A DNA stretch of 64,000 bases, taken from NCBI RefSeq assembly GCF_044389085.1, contig NZ_JBIRXP010000001.1:806001-870000 (forward strand), in the 5' to 3' direction. Shown piece by piece: positions 41,355 through 49,392 of this stretch; positions within the stretch are counted from its first letter, which is position 1, and every line of letters begins with the position of its first letter. Source of the stretch: Isoptericola sp044389085 (GTDB taxonomy: Bacteria > Actinomycetota > Actinomycetes > Actinomycetales > Cellulomonadaceae). A program made the translations under genes and the position numbers. The notes beneath the pieces are model-generated. The model did no database searches. It saw only the letters and a list, made by a program, of their open reading frames with translations, and was not told the DNA's origin.

Positions 41355-42548
41355 TCAGCGGGCCCCCTGCCGCACGCGCGCGGCCTGCGAAGTCAGGTGC
41401 GTGCGCTCGGCCGAGCTCGTGGCCGCGTCGGCGGCCACCGCGTAGCGCCGCGCCGCGTCGTCGAGGTTCCCGGCCTGCTCGTGCAGGTACGCGGCCGCGG
41501 CGTCGCGGCGCGGGAGGTCGGCGGGGAGCGCCTCCACGAGACGCAGGCCGGCGAGCGGCCCGTCGACGTGCCCGACGGCGACGGCCCGGTTGAGCGCCAC
41601 CACGGGGTTGCGCGGCTCGAGCCGCACCAGCTCGTCGTACCACTCGAGGATCTGCGGCCAGTCGGTCTCGCCCGCGGTCGCGGCGTCGTCGTGCAGGGCC
41701 GCGATCGCGGCCTGCGCCTGGTAGGGCCCGAGCCGGTCGCGCGCCAGGGCGCCCTGCAGCAGGGCGACGCCCTCCGCGATGGCTGCCGTGTCCCAGCGGG
41801 TGCGTTCCTGCCGGTCGAGGGGCACCAGCTCCCCCGCGGCCGTCGTGCGGGCGTCGCGGCGCGCGTGGTGGAGCAGCAGGAGCGCCAGCAGCCCTGCGGC
41901 CTCGGCGTCCTCGGGCACCGCCGCGACGAGCTGGCGCGTGAGCCGGATCGCCTCGGCCGCGAGATCGACGCCGTCCGCCGGGCTGCCCGTGAAGCCCTCG
42001 TTGAAGACGAGGTAGAGCACGCGCAGCACGGCGCGCACGTCCCCGGGCTCGACGAACCGCTCCCCTGCCACCGTCTTCTTCGCCCGCGAGATGCGCTGCG
42101 CCATCGTCGCCTCGGGCACGAGGAAGGCCCGCGCGATCTGCGCCGTCGTCAGCCCGCCGACAGCGCGCAGCGTGAGGGCCACCGACGAGGCCGGGGTGAG
42201 CGCCGGGTGGCAGCACCGGCTGAGCAGCAGCAGCGTGTCGTCCTCGTGCTCCGTCGGGCCGGGCGGCGGCTCGAGCGTCACGCGGATCTCGCGCTGCGCC
42301 CGCGACGCCGCCGAGCGGCGCGCGTCGACGAACTTGCGCCACGCGACGGTCACGAGCCAGCCCTTGGGGTCCGTCGGTGCGGCGCCCGGGGCGTCCCAGC
42401 GCCGCACCGCCTCCAGGAGCGCCTCCTGCACGGCGTCCTCGGCCGTCGCGAAGTCCGCGCCCCGGCGGACGAGGACGCCGAGGACCTGGGGGCCCAGGCC
42501 TCTCAGCGTCTCGTCCCACCCGGTGCCCGGGCGGGAGGGCTGGTTCAC
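41355..42548 (-). CDS. ECF sigma factor, ECF42-like with long C-terminal extension
   Basis: 397 residues. Region 2 is FATAEDAVQEALLEAVRRWD with DPKGWLVTVAWRKFVD; region 4 is LTTAQIARAFLVPEATMAQR and its helix. The remaining 220 residues form a helical, TPR-like extension (ALNRAVAVGHVDGPLAGLRL, AAAYLHEQAGNLDDAARRYA) typical of the ECF42 group, in which it controls activity. ECF42 sigma factors are linked with DGPF/YCII proteins, and one lies directly upstream with a 4-nt overlap (GTGA). No anti-sigma factor is seen. Regulon unknown. Confidence 0.92.
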   Translation of the reverse strand: MNQPSRPGTGWDETLRGLGPQVLGVLVRRGADFATAEDAVQEALLEAVRRWDAPGAAPTDPKGWLVTVAWRKFVDARRSAASRAQREIRVTLEPPPGPTEHEDDTLLLLSRCCHPALTPASSVALTLRAVGGLTTAQIARAFLVPEATMAQRISRAKKTVAGERFVEPGDVRAVLRVLYLVFNEGFTGSPADGVDLAAEAIRLTRQLVAAVPEDAEAAGLLALLLLHHARRDARTTAAGELVPLDRQERTRWDTAAIAEGVALLQGALARDRLGPYQAQAAIAALHDDAATAGETDWPQILEWYDELVRLEPRNPVVALNRAVAVGHVDGPLAGLRLVEALPADLPRRDAAAAYLHEQAGNLDDAARRYAVAADAATSSAERTHLTSQAARVRQGAR

Positions 42549-42958
42549 CCCGTGACCTCGGCGTTGTCGGTGAGGAACGGGCGCACCTCGATCCACTCGT
42601 GCAGCGGGCGCCCGCCCGGGCCCGGCGCGGACGACAAGTGCGCCGCCGCCTCGTACGCCCGGTCCTGGGAGTCGACGTCGATCGCCATCCACCCGGCGAT
42701 GAGGTCCTTGGTCTCCGCGAACGGCCCGTCCGTGACCGGCGGCCGACCCTCGCCGTCGTACCGGACGAAGTCCCCGCGCGGCGAGAGCGCCTGGGCGTCC
42801 ACGAACTCGCCGCGCTCCTTGAGGTCCTCGATCATCCGGCCCATGAACTCCAGGTGCGCGGTGACCTCGTCGGGCGTCCACCGGTCCATCGGCACGTCGG
42901 TGCCGGGCACCGGCTCCGGGTTGCCGCGGTAGTGCTTCAGCAGCAGGTACTTGGCCAT
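42545..42958 (-). CDS. YCII/DGPF domain protein
   Basis: 137 residues of the YCII-related (DGPF) family: MAKYLLLKHYRG at the start and TDGPFAETKDLIAGWMAIDV, the DGPF signature. Small alpha/beta proteins often encoded with ECF42 sigma factors, where they are also targets. CAGGAT (42965-42970, minus strand) is 6 nt before ATG 42958. Its stop overlaps the start of the sigma gene. A signal or enzyme role is unproved. Confidence 0.92.
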   Translation of the reverse strand: MAKYLLLKHYRGNPEPVPGTDVPMDRWTPDEVTAHLEFMGRMIEDLKERGEFVDAQALSPRGDFVRYDGEGRPPVTDGPFAETKDLIAGWMAIDVDSQDRAYEAAAHLSSAPGPGGRPLHEWIEVRPFLTDNAEVTG

Positions 42959-43057
42959 GGCTTCATCCTGTCCTCGCGGGCGGTGCTTGTCACCGCCTCT
43001 CGTCCCCGGGACGAAGCCGGCTCACGGTTCTCGACATCGCCCACGAGGACGCGGCCG

Positions 43058-43231
43058 TCAGCGGCCGAACAGTCGCGCGAGGAAGCCGGATCGGTCACCC
43101 GACGACGGCTCGTCGTCGTGGCCGGGGCACCACTGGCCGGCGGGCACGGAACGGCGCACGTCGTCCACGTGCTGGCCGCAGCCCTTCCAGGTCGTCTTGC
43201 CGCAGGTCTTGCAGGTGACGGGGTAACACAC
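43058..43231 (-). CDS. Small Cys-rich zinc-ribbon-like protein
   Basis: 57 residues from GTG 43231, with AAGGAG about 9 nt upstream. It opens CYPVTCKTCGKTTWKGCGQH, a CxxC-type metal-binding pattern, then QWCPGHDDEP and a basic end FLARLFGR. Short proteins with this YPVTCKTCGKTTW motif are frequent in actinobacteria; none has a known function. It is the last gene of the same-strand series reductase-rhodanese, CstR-like, this one (67 nt after the repressor), so it may take part in the sulfur response. The nearby plus-strand frame at 42951-43226 is its shadow. Confidence 0.75.
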   Translation of the reverse strand: MCYPVTCKTCGKTTWKGCGQHVDDVRRSVPAGQWCPGHDDEPSSGDRSGFLARLFGR

Positions 43232-43298
43232 GGTGGGCTTCTCCTTCGATGGGTGATGCGGTGGGGTCGTGCGACGGCGAGGCGGCGCCTCCGCCGGC

Positions 43299-43574
43299 TC
43301 AGGCCAGCGTGAGGAAGAGCTTCTCCAGCTCCTCCGTCGTCAGGCCGTCCTCGCCGGAGCCGGCGTCCGGGTCGGCGAGGCACTCCTTCATCGCCGTCGA
43401 GATGACGGCGAAGCCGGCGCGGTCCAGCGCCGCCGAGACGGCGGAGAGCTGGGTGACCACGTCGCGGCAGGAGCGGCCCTCCTCGACGGCCTCGATGACG
43501 GCGTTCAGCTGGCCGCGCGCGCGGCGCAGCCGGTTGGCGATGCGGCGCTGGGCGTCGGTGTCGGTGGTGAGCAT
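43299..43574 (-). CDS. CsoR/FrmR family repressor, CstR-like (persulfide sensor type)
   Basis: 91 residues, all-helical DUF156 repressor. In copper-sensing CsoR the ligands are Cys36, His61, Cys65 (M. tuberculosis numbering). Here Cys36 (GRSCRDVV) and Cys65 (MKECL) are kept, but position 61 is Ala. Loss of this His with both Cys kept is the mark of CstR, which senses persulfides by forming a di- or trisulfide link. The genetic context agrees: upstream on the same strand is a reductase-rhodanese fusion whose promoter carries a CsoR/CstR-type operator. ATG 43574 is preceded by GGAGGA. So it likely represses its own operon. Copper sensing is unlikely though not excluded. Confidence 0.85.
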   Translation of the reverse strand: MLTTDTDAQRRIANRLRRARGQLNAVIEAVEEGRSCRDVVTQLSAVSAALDRAGFAVISTAMKECLADPDAGSGEDGLTTEELEKLFLTLA

Positions 43575-43617
43575 CGGAGTCCTCCGTGTCGGGCGGGCGG
43601 GGCGAGGTCAGGCGTGG

Positions 43618-45351
43618 TCAGGCGTGGGCCGGTGCGGGCACCACGAGCAGGTCGTCGGCGCGGTCGCCGAGGACGGCGCGCAGGGTGAGCGTGCCGCCGG
43701 ACAGGGAGGCGGAGTCGAACCCCGCCTGCGCGAGCACCCGGTGAGCGATCGCCGACCGCACGCCGGAGGCGCACAGGACGCGCACGGGCCGCCCGGCGGC
43801 GGCCTCCCGGACCTCGTCGAGGCGCCCGCGCAGCTCGGTGTGCGGCACGAGCAGCGCCCCGGGCAGGTGGCCCGTGGCGACCTCCTGCGGGGTCCGCACG
43901 TCGAGCACGAGCGCGTCGGTCAGGACGTCGTCGAGGTCCTGGGCGTACCAGAGGCGCAGGGTGCCGTCGAGCACGTTCGCGCCGACCATGCCGGCGAGGT
44001 TGACGGCGTCCTTCGCCTGGCCGTAGGGCGGCGCGTACGCGAGGTCGAGGTCGATCAGGTCGTCGACCGCCATGCCCGCGCGCAGCGCGGTCGCCAGCAC
44101 GTCGATCCGCTTGTCGACGCCGTCTTGGCCGACGGCCTGGGCCCCGAGCAGCAGCCCGTCGTCCTCGCGCACGTGCAGCACGAGGTGCACCTGGCTCGCG
44201 CCCGGGAAGTACCCGGCGTGCTGGTTCGGGTGCAGGTGCAGGGTGCGGAAGGCGAGCCCGGCGGTCGTCAGCGCGGCCCGGTTGGCCCCGGTGGTGGCCG
44301 CGGTCAGCCCGCCGACCCGCACGATCGCCGTGCCCAGGGGTGCGGGCAGGGGGCGGGCCGTGCCCGGGCGGACGACGTCGTCGGCGACCAGCCGACCGGC
44401 ACGGTTGGCGGGGCCGGCCAGGGCGACCGGGCGCCGGAGGCCCGTGACGGCGTCGGCCTGCACGACCGCGTCGCCGACGGCCCACACGCCCGGGGCGGAG
44501 GTACGGCCGTGCTCGTCGACGACGATCGCACCGCGCTCGCACTCCAGCCCGGCGGCCTCGAACGCCTCCGTGTCGGGTCGCACGCCGACCGACAGCACCA
44601 CGACGTCGGCCGGCACCCGGCTGCCGTCGCCCAGCACGACGACGTCCTCGTCGGCCCCGGCCTCGACGGCCTCGGCGGCGACCCCGGTCCGCACGGCCAC
44701 GCCGAGGCGGCGCAGCTCCTGGGTGACGGGGTGCGCGACCTCGTCCTCCAGCGGCGGCAGCACGTGGGGCCCGAGCTCGACGAGGGTGACCTCGAGGCCG
44801 GCGGCCGCGAGCGCCTCGGCGGCCTCGACGCCGATGAACCCGGCACCGAGCACGACGGCGCGGCGAGCCCCGCCCTGCACGCGCTCCCGCAGCGCCCGGG
44901 CGTCGTCCACGGTGCGCAGGGTGCGCACCCGTGCGGAACCGAGCCCGTCGATCGGCGGGCGCACGGCGCGCGCTCCCGGCGACAGCACGAGGGCGTCGTA
45001 CGGGAGCTCGACGACGCCGTCGGCGGTGGCCGCGGTGACGACACGTCGGTCGGTGTCGAGCGCCGTCACGTCGTGGCCCGTGCGGACGTCGAGGGCGAGG
45101 GCGGCGCGCAGGGACGCCGGGGTCTGCACGAGGAGCCGGTCGGCGTCGGGGATCTCGCCGCCCACGTGGTACGGGAGGCCGCAGTTCGCGAACGAGACGT
45201 GCGGGCCGCGCTCGAGCACGACGATCTCGGCGGTCTCGTCGAGACGCCGGGCGCGGGCGGCGAAGCTCATGCCGCCGGCCACTCCCCCGACGACGACGAT
45301 CCGTCGGCGCACGGGCGTGGCGGCGGCTGGGGTGGCGGTGCTGTCGATCAT
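43618..45351 (-). CDS. CoA-disulfide reductase-like flavoprotein with C-terminal rhodanese domain
   Basis: 577 residues. FAD- and NAD(P)H-binding folds (VVVGGVAGGMSFAARARR near residue 20; AVVLGAGFIGVEAAEALA in the second Rossmann fold; GVWAVGDAV) with the active cysteine Cys57 in SFANCGLPYHVGG. The last 100 residues are a rhodanese domain with active-site loop CASGVRS (Cys527). Such fusions (CoADR-Rhd, Npsr) reduce CoA disulfide or CoA persulfide and handle sulfane sulfur. ATG 45351 is 6 nt after TATTCT (45358-45363, minus strand), so leaderless. First gene of an operon with the CstR-like repressor. Role in persulfide detoxification is inferred from domains and context. Confidence 0.9.
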   Translation of the reverse strand: MIDSTATPAAATPVRRRIVVVGGVAGGMSFAARARRLDETAEIVVLERGPHVSFANCGLPYHVGGEIPDADRLLVQTPASLRAALALDVRTGHDVTALDTDRRVVTAATADGVVELPYDALVLSPGARAVRPPIDGLGSARVRTLRTVDDARALRERVQGGARRAVVLGAGFIGVEAAEALAAAGLEVTLVELGPHVLPPLEDEVAHPVTQELRRLGVAVRTGVAAEAVEAGADEDVVVLGDGSRVPADVVVLSVGVRPDTEAFEAAGLECERGAIVVDEHGRTSAPGVWAVGDAVVQADAVTGLRRPVALAGPANRAGRLVADDVVRPGTARPLPAPLGTAIVRVGGLTAATTGANRAALTTAGLAFRTLHLHPNQHAGYFPGASQVHLVLHVREDDGLLLGAQAVGQDGVDKRIDVLATALRAGMAVDDLIDLDLAYAPPYGQAKDAVNLAGMVGANVLDGTLRLWYAQDLDDVLTDALVLDVRTPQEVATGHLPGALLVPHTELRGRLDEVREAAAGRPVRVLCASGVRSAIAHRVLAQAGFDSASLSGGTLTLRAVLGDRADDLLVVPAPAHA

Positions 45352-45357
45352 GGGACG

Positions 45358-45388
45358 AGAATACCCCGGGGGGTATTACTCGTCCCAA
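45358..45388 (-). promoter_or_regulatory. CstR/CsoR-type operator between -35 and -10
   Basis: Minus strand: -35 TTGGGA (45388-45383), 19-nt spacer, -10 TATTCT (45363-45358), 6 nt to ATG 45351. The spacer and -10 hold ATACCCC-GG-GGGGTAT (45361-45376), the GC-centre, AT-edge palindrome typical of CsoR/CstR operators, and GGGACGAG/CTCGTCCC (45352-45359, 45379-45386) flank it as an outer inverted repeat. A repressor bound here would cover the promoter. Sequence seen; the regulator is inferred to be the protein of 43299-43574. Confidence 0.75.
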
Positions 45389-45425
45389 TCGGCTGGTCAG
45401 CGACGTGCGGGCTCCTGCGGCGCGC

Positions 45426-46913
45426 TCACCCGTCCCCCTCGCGCGCGGCATCGTGCTCGGCGTCCTGCGCGGACAGCGGCGTCGCCACGTCCTCCAGGGA
45501 CCTCCGCTCGGCCCCGACACCGAGGAACATCGCCACCACCCCGCCGCCGATCATCAGCGCGGCACCGATGTAGTAGCCCACGGCGATGCCGGAGATGTCC
45601 TGCGCCTGGCTCGCCGACTCGATCAGGCGGCCGAAGAGCAGCGGCCCCGTGATGCCGCCGACCGCGGTGCCGACGGCGTAGAAGAACGCGATGCACAGCG
45701 CACGGGTCTCCATCGGGAACACCTCGCTCGCGGTGAGGTAGGCCGAGCTCGCGCCCGCCGACGCGACGAAGAAGATCGCCATCCCGAAGAACGTCAGCGT
45801 CCACGCCGTCAGGCCGCCGAGCATCAGGCCGGCGACCGCGAGCAGGACGCCGGAGACGATGTAGGTGCCGGAGATCATCCGCACGCGGCCCACCTTGTCG
45901 AAGAGCGGCCCCAGGGCGAGGGCTCCCAGGAAGTTGCTCACCGCGAAGAGGGCGATGTACGTGCCGGTCTGACCCACGCCGAGGAACGTCTGCAGGGTGT
46001 CGCCGAACGTGAAGAAGAACGCGTTGTACAGGAAGGCCTGGCCCACGAACAGGGCCAGGCACAGCACCGTCCGCCGCGGGTACTCGGTGAACACGGTGCG
46101 GGCGACGCGCGCGAGGCTCACGGTGTGCCGCTGCTTCACCGTGAGGGTGCCCTCGGGCTCGGCCAGCTCGACGCCGTCCTCGCGCGCCACGCGCTCCTCG
46201 ATGCCGGACACGATGCGCTCGCTGTCCCGCTCGCGGCCGTGGATGAACAGCCACCGGGGGCTCTCCGGGACGTTGCGGCGCACGAAGAGGACGCACAGCC
46301 CCAGCACGGCCCCGAGCGCGAAGCACAGCCGCCACCCCAGCCAGGCCGGGATCAGCTCCGGGTTCAGCAGCGGGATGGTCAGGAGCGCGCCGCCCGCCGC
46401 GCCCACCCAGTACGACCCGTTGATCGCGATGTCGATCCGCCCGCGGTACTTCGCCGGGATGAGCTCGTCGATCGCCGAGTTCACCGCCGCGTACTCCCCG
46501 CCGATCCCGAGTCCCGTGACGAACCGCATCGCGAAGTAGTACAGGGGGTTCATCGAGAACGCCGTGAGCACCGTGCCCACGAGGTACACGAGCAGCGTGA
46601 GGATGAACAGCCGTTTGCGGCCGAACCGGTCGGTGAGCTGGCCGAAGACCAGGGCTCCGAGGCACGACCCGGTGACGTAGACCGCGCCGGCCAGCCCGAT
46701 GTCCGCGCTCGTGAGGCCGAGGCCGGTCTCCCCCTTGAGCGCGTCGGACAGGTTGCCGACGATCGTCACCTCGAGCCCGTCGAGGATCCAGACCGTGCCC
46801 AGCCCGATCACGATCATCCAGTGCCATCGCGCCCACGGGAGCCGGTCGAGACGCGCCGGGATGTCGGTCGTGATGGTCCTCAGCGTCGTCGCGCCGCTCT
46901 GCGTCGAAGGCAT
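45426..46913 (-). CDS. MFS transporter, sugar/aromatic-acid porter type
   Basis: Twelve-helix major facilitator, 495 residues. DRFGRKRLFI between helices 2 and 3 and the later KVGRVRMI repeat, NVPESPRWLF after helix 6 and PMETRALCIAFFYAVGTAVG near helix 11 place it in the sugar-porter/ metabolite:H+ symporter (SP-like) group. ATG 46913 begins the coding-like part; the longer open frame upstream is Arg/Pro noise antisense to the divergent gene start. Divergent from an APC permease with 170 nt between, in which I see no clear operator. Substrate unknown; not obviously part of the sulfur operon, which has its own promoter. Confidence 0.88.
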   Translation of the reverse strand: MPSTQSGATTLRTITTDIPARLDRLPWARWHWMIVIGLGTVWILDGLEVTIVGNLSDALKGETGLGLTSADIGLAGAVYVTGSCLGALVFGQLTDRFGRKRLFILTLLVYLVGTVLTAFSMNPLYYFAMRFVTGLGIGGEYAAVNSAIDELIPAKYRGRIDIAINGSYWVGAAGGALLTIPLLNPELIPAWLGWRLCFALGAVLGLCVLFVRRNVPESPRWLFIHGRERDSERIVSGIEERVAREDGVELAEPEGTLTVKQRHTVSLARVARTVFTEYPRRTVLCLALFVGQAFLYNAFFFTFGDTLQTFLGVGQTGTYIALFAVSNFLGALALGPLFDKVGRVRMISGTYIVSGVLLAVAGLMLGGLTAWTLTFFGMAIFFVASAGASSAYLTASEVFPMETRALCIAFFYAVGTAVGGITGPLLFGRLIESASQAQDISGIAVGYYIGAALMIGGGVVAMFLGVGAERRSLEDVATPLSAQDAEHDAAREGDG

Positions 46914-47083
46914 GCTCCGTGGTACGCCGCCACGCCGATGCACGCACGGCGAGCGTCGGTCGCCCGCGCTCCTGAACAGGATCGACACGGCGCGCGCGGC
47001 CCCCCTATGCTTCCGCCCGCGCCGTCTGCGACCCCTCGTCCGAGGGATGCGACCGAGGGGCGTACGGCGCGAAGGGGTCCGAC

Positions 47084-48529
47084 GTGGTGCAGCGGGTGGG
47101 TCGCGGCGGCGACGTCGACGACGTTCGCGGGGAGCGGCCGCCGACGCTCGGGCCGTCCGCCCCGGCGGGACGCCTCCGGGCGGGGGCGGTGGGTCGGCTC
47201 GGCTCGACGGTCTTCGGCGTCGCCTCCACCTCACCGGCGTACTCGCTCGCCGTGAGCGTCGGGCTCCTGGTCGCCGCCGTCGGCACGGCCGCCCCCACGG
47301 CCCTGGTGCTCTCCGCCGTGCCGGTCGTGCTCGTCGCCCTGTGCTTCCGCGAGCTCAACCGCGAGCTGCCCGACTGCGGCACCACGTACGCCTGGGTGCA
47401 GCGAGCCCTCGGCCCGCGCGCGGGCGCGATGGCCGGGTGGCTCACCATCGCCGCGTGCCTGCTGGTCATGGCCAACCTCGCCCAGGTGAGCGCCGTCTAC
47501 GCGTTCGACCTGGTGGGCGCGAGCGACCTCGCGGGCTCGCGCGTCGCCCAGGCCGTCGCGGGCGCCGCGTGCCTCGCCGGGATGGCCTGGCTCGCCTACC
47601 GCGGCGTCCAGGTGGCCGCCCGGCTGCAGCTGGTGCTCGTCGGGTTCGAGCTCGTCGCGCTCCTGTGGTTCGCGGGCCGCGCGCTGGCACGGGCCGACCA
47701 CCTCGCCTGGCCCACCCTCCAGGCGGGCGGGGAGGGCGGCGTCGGCGGGTGGACCACCGCGTTCCTCGCCGCCGTCTTCCTCTACTGGGGGTGGGACTCG
47801 TCCTTCTCCACGAACGAGGAGTCCGACGACCCGCGCCGCACCCCGGGCGCCGCCGCGCTCGCCGCCAACGCCGTCCTCGTGCTCCTGTACGTCGTCGTGA
47901 CGTGGTCCGCGATCAGCTGGTCGGGCGCCGACCGCCTCGCCGCCGTCGCCGACGACGACTTCTTCGCCGTGCTCGCCGGCGACCTGCTCGGCACCACCGG
48001 CGGCAAGGTGCTCGTGGCCGCCGTGCTCCTGTCCGCGCTGGCGTCCGCGCAGACCACCATCCTGCCCACCACGCGCACGATGCTGTCCATGGGGCGCGAC
48101 GGCGTCGGCTCGCCACGCCTCGCGGACGTGTCGCCACGGTTCGGCACCCCGTCCACCGCCACGTGGGTCTTCACGGCGGTCGCCACGGCGATCTACGTCC
48201 TGCTCGTCCTGCTGTCCGACGCCGTCCTCGCCGACTCCGTCGCCGCGACCTCGGTGCTCGTGGCCGCCTACTACCTGGCCACCTCGGTCGCCACGATCCG
48301 CTTCCCGTACGCCGACGGCGTCGGCGTACGGCCGCTGTGGCGCGTCGTCGTGCCGGCCGTCGCGGCCCTGGTCTTCGGCACGGTCCTCGTGCTGTCGGCG
48401 CTCGACCTCAGCGGGGTCTCGCTGCTCGTCGTCGCCGTCTCGGTCGTCGCCGGCGCGCCGCTCGTCCGTTCCGCGGGCGTGCCCGCCTCGTCCCGCCCCC
48501 GTCCCGTCCCGCAGGAGGACCACCCGTGA
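47084..48529 (+). CDS. APC superfamily amino acid/amine permease
   Basis: 481 residues, about 12 helices. GSTVFGVASTSPAYSLAVSV at helix 1 and FRELNRELPDCGTTYAWVQR at helix 3 are APC hallmarks, and the rest matches amino acid/polyamine transporters. GTG 47084 follows GAAGGGG by 6 nt. It overlaps the next gene by 4 nt (GTGA), so it heads an operon with a lipoprotein, a DUF350 protein and a glutathionylspermidine-synthase-like ligase. That context suggests a polyamine or amino acid substrate for the ligase. Inference. Confidence 0.88.
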   Translation: MVQRVGRGGDVDDVRGERPPTLGPSAPAGRLRAGAVGRLGSTVFGVASTSPAYSLAVSVGLLVAAVGTAAPTALVLSAVPVVLVALCFRELNRELPDCGTTYAWVQRALGPRAGAMAGWLTIAACLLVMANLAQVSAVYAFDLVGASDLAGSRVAQAVAGAACLAGMAWLAYRGVQVAARLQLVLVGFELVALLWFAGRALARADHLAWPTLQAGGEGGVGGWTTAFLAAVFLYWGWDSSFSTNEESDDPRRTPGAAALAANAVLVLLYVVVTWSAISWSGADRLAAVADDDFFAVLAGDLLGTTGGKVLVAAVLLSALASAQTTILPTTRTMLSMGRDGVGSPRLADVSPRFGTPSTATWVFTAVATAIYVLLVLLSDAVLADSVAATSVLVAAYYLATSVATIRFPYADGVGVRPLWRVVVPAVAALVFGTVLVLSALDLSGVSLLVVAVSVVAGAPLVRSAGVPASSRPRPVPQEDHP

Positions 48530-48912
48530 CTTCCCCCGTCCGTCGCATGCGCAGCGCCTCGGTCACGCTGGGCGTGACCGCCGTCGTGGCGGCATCCCTG
48601 ACCGGCTGCAGCTCGCAGTCGGCGGACAACCGCGCGATCTGCGTGGACCCCGAGACCCAGCTGCGGGTCGACGACGACCGCTGCGACGAGGACGACGACT
48701 ACCACGGCAGCGGCACACCGGCGTCCGGCTTCTACTGGTACTACCTGCGCTCCGGCGGGCGCGCTCCCGCCGTCGGCGCCTCCTACGCCACGAGCTCCGG
48801 CAGCTTCGACTCCACCCGGCTGTCCGGCACCTCCGCCAAGGGCGGCGTCGACGCGGACGGCGGCACGATCACCCGCGGCGGCTTCGGCGGCAGCGGCCAC
48901 GTCGGCTCCTGA
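48526..48912 (+). CDS. Small lipoprotein, YjfM-like position
   Basis: 128 residues. Signal peptide with lipobox VAASLTGC (Cys28). The mature part has ICVDPETQLRVDDDRCDEDD, a Cys pair in an acidic stretch, then GFYWYYLRSGGRAPAVGASY and a Gly/Ser-rich end with TRGGFGGSGHVGS. Size, Cys-acidic-Tyr pattern and the Gly-rich end recall DUF1190/YjfM, encoded beside DUF350 and YjfC in enterobacteria. Start GTG 48526 overlaps the permease stop and is preceded by GGAGGA. 57 nt to the DUF350 gene. Family membership likely but not certain. Confidence 0.75.
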   Translation: MTSPVRRMRSASVTLGVTAVVAASLTGCSSQSADNRAICVDPETQLRVDDDRCDEDDDYHGSGTPASGFYWYYLRSGGRAPAVGASYATSSGSFDSTRLSGTSAKGGVDADGGTITRGGFGGSGHVGS

Positions 48913-48969
48913 CGCCCGCACGGCTCGTCCCTCACCCCTCGCCCCGCACCGAAGGAGACCTCCTCCGCC

Positions 48970-49392
48970 ATGACCGAACTCCTGCCCGCCCTGGGCTTCG
49001 GCGTCGCCTACTGCCTCGTCGGGACGCTCGTGCTCGTCGCCTCCTGGTTCGTGCTGGACCTGCTGACCCCGGGCCGGCTGGGCGAGCACCTGCGCGTGTC
49101 GCACTCGGCCGCGCTCGTCGCCGCGACCTGGATGGTCGCGCAGGGCGCGATCGTCTTCACCGCCATCTGGTCCAACGCCGACGCGGCGTTCGGGGCCGCG
49201 CTCGCGTGGACCGTGGCGTTCAGCGTGCTGGGCGTGCTGCTCCAGTCGCTCGCGTGGCGGTTGGTGGACCTCGTCACGCCGGGGACGCTGGGCGAGGAGG
49301 TCAGCGCGCCCGGGCCGGTGGTGCCCCTCGCCGGCGTGAGCGCGGGCGTGATCGTCGCCGTCGCGCTCGTCGTCGTGGCCAGCATCGCCTGA
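48970..49392 (+). CDS. DUF350 membrane protein (YjfL-like)
   Basis: 140 residues, four helices arranged as two repeats: each half ends its second helix with a copy of the same motif (VLDLLTPGRLGEHL near residue 30, LVDLVTPGTLGEEV near 100). This is the DUF350 family, paired with YjfC-type ligases in many bacteria. ATG 48970 has GGAGAC upstream. Stop and start of the next gene share TGATG (49390-49394). Function unknown; perhaps a membrane receiver of the ligase product. Confidence 0.9.
   Translation: MTELLPALGFGVAYCLVGTLVLVASWFVLDLLTPGRLGEHLRVSHSAALVAATWMVAQGAIVFTAIWSNADAAFGAALAWTVAFSVLGVLLQSLAWRLVDLVTPGTLGEEVSAPGPVVPLAGVSAGVIVAVALVVVASIA

Noticed and set aside
42951..43226. Plus-strand 91-residue frame near 43 kb
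   Set aside because: The minus strand holds a better small gene (43058-43231) with ribosome site and Cys motif.
43299..43574. Copper-sensing CsoR identity
   Set aside because: The copper-ligand His is Ala and the neighbours are sulfur enzymes, so CstR-like is preferred.
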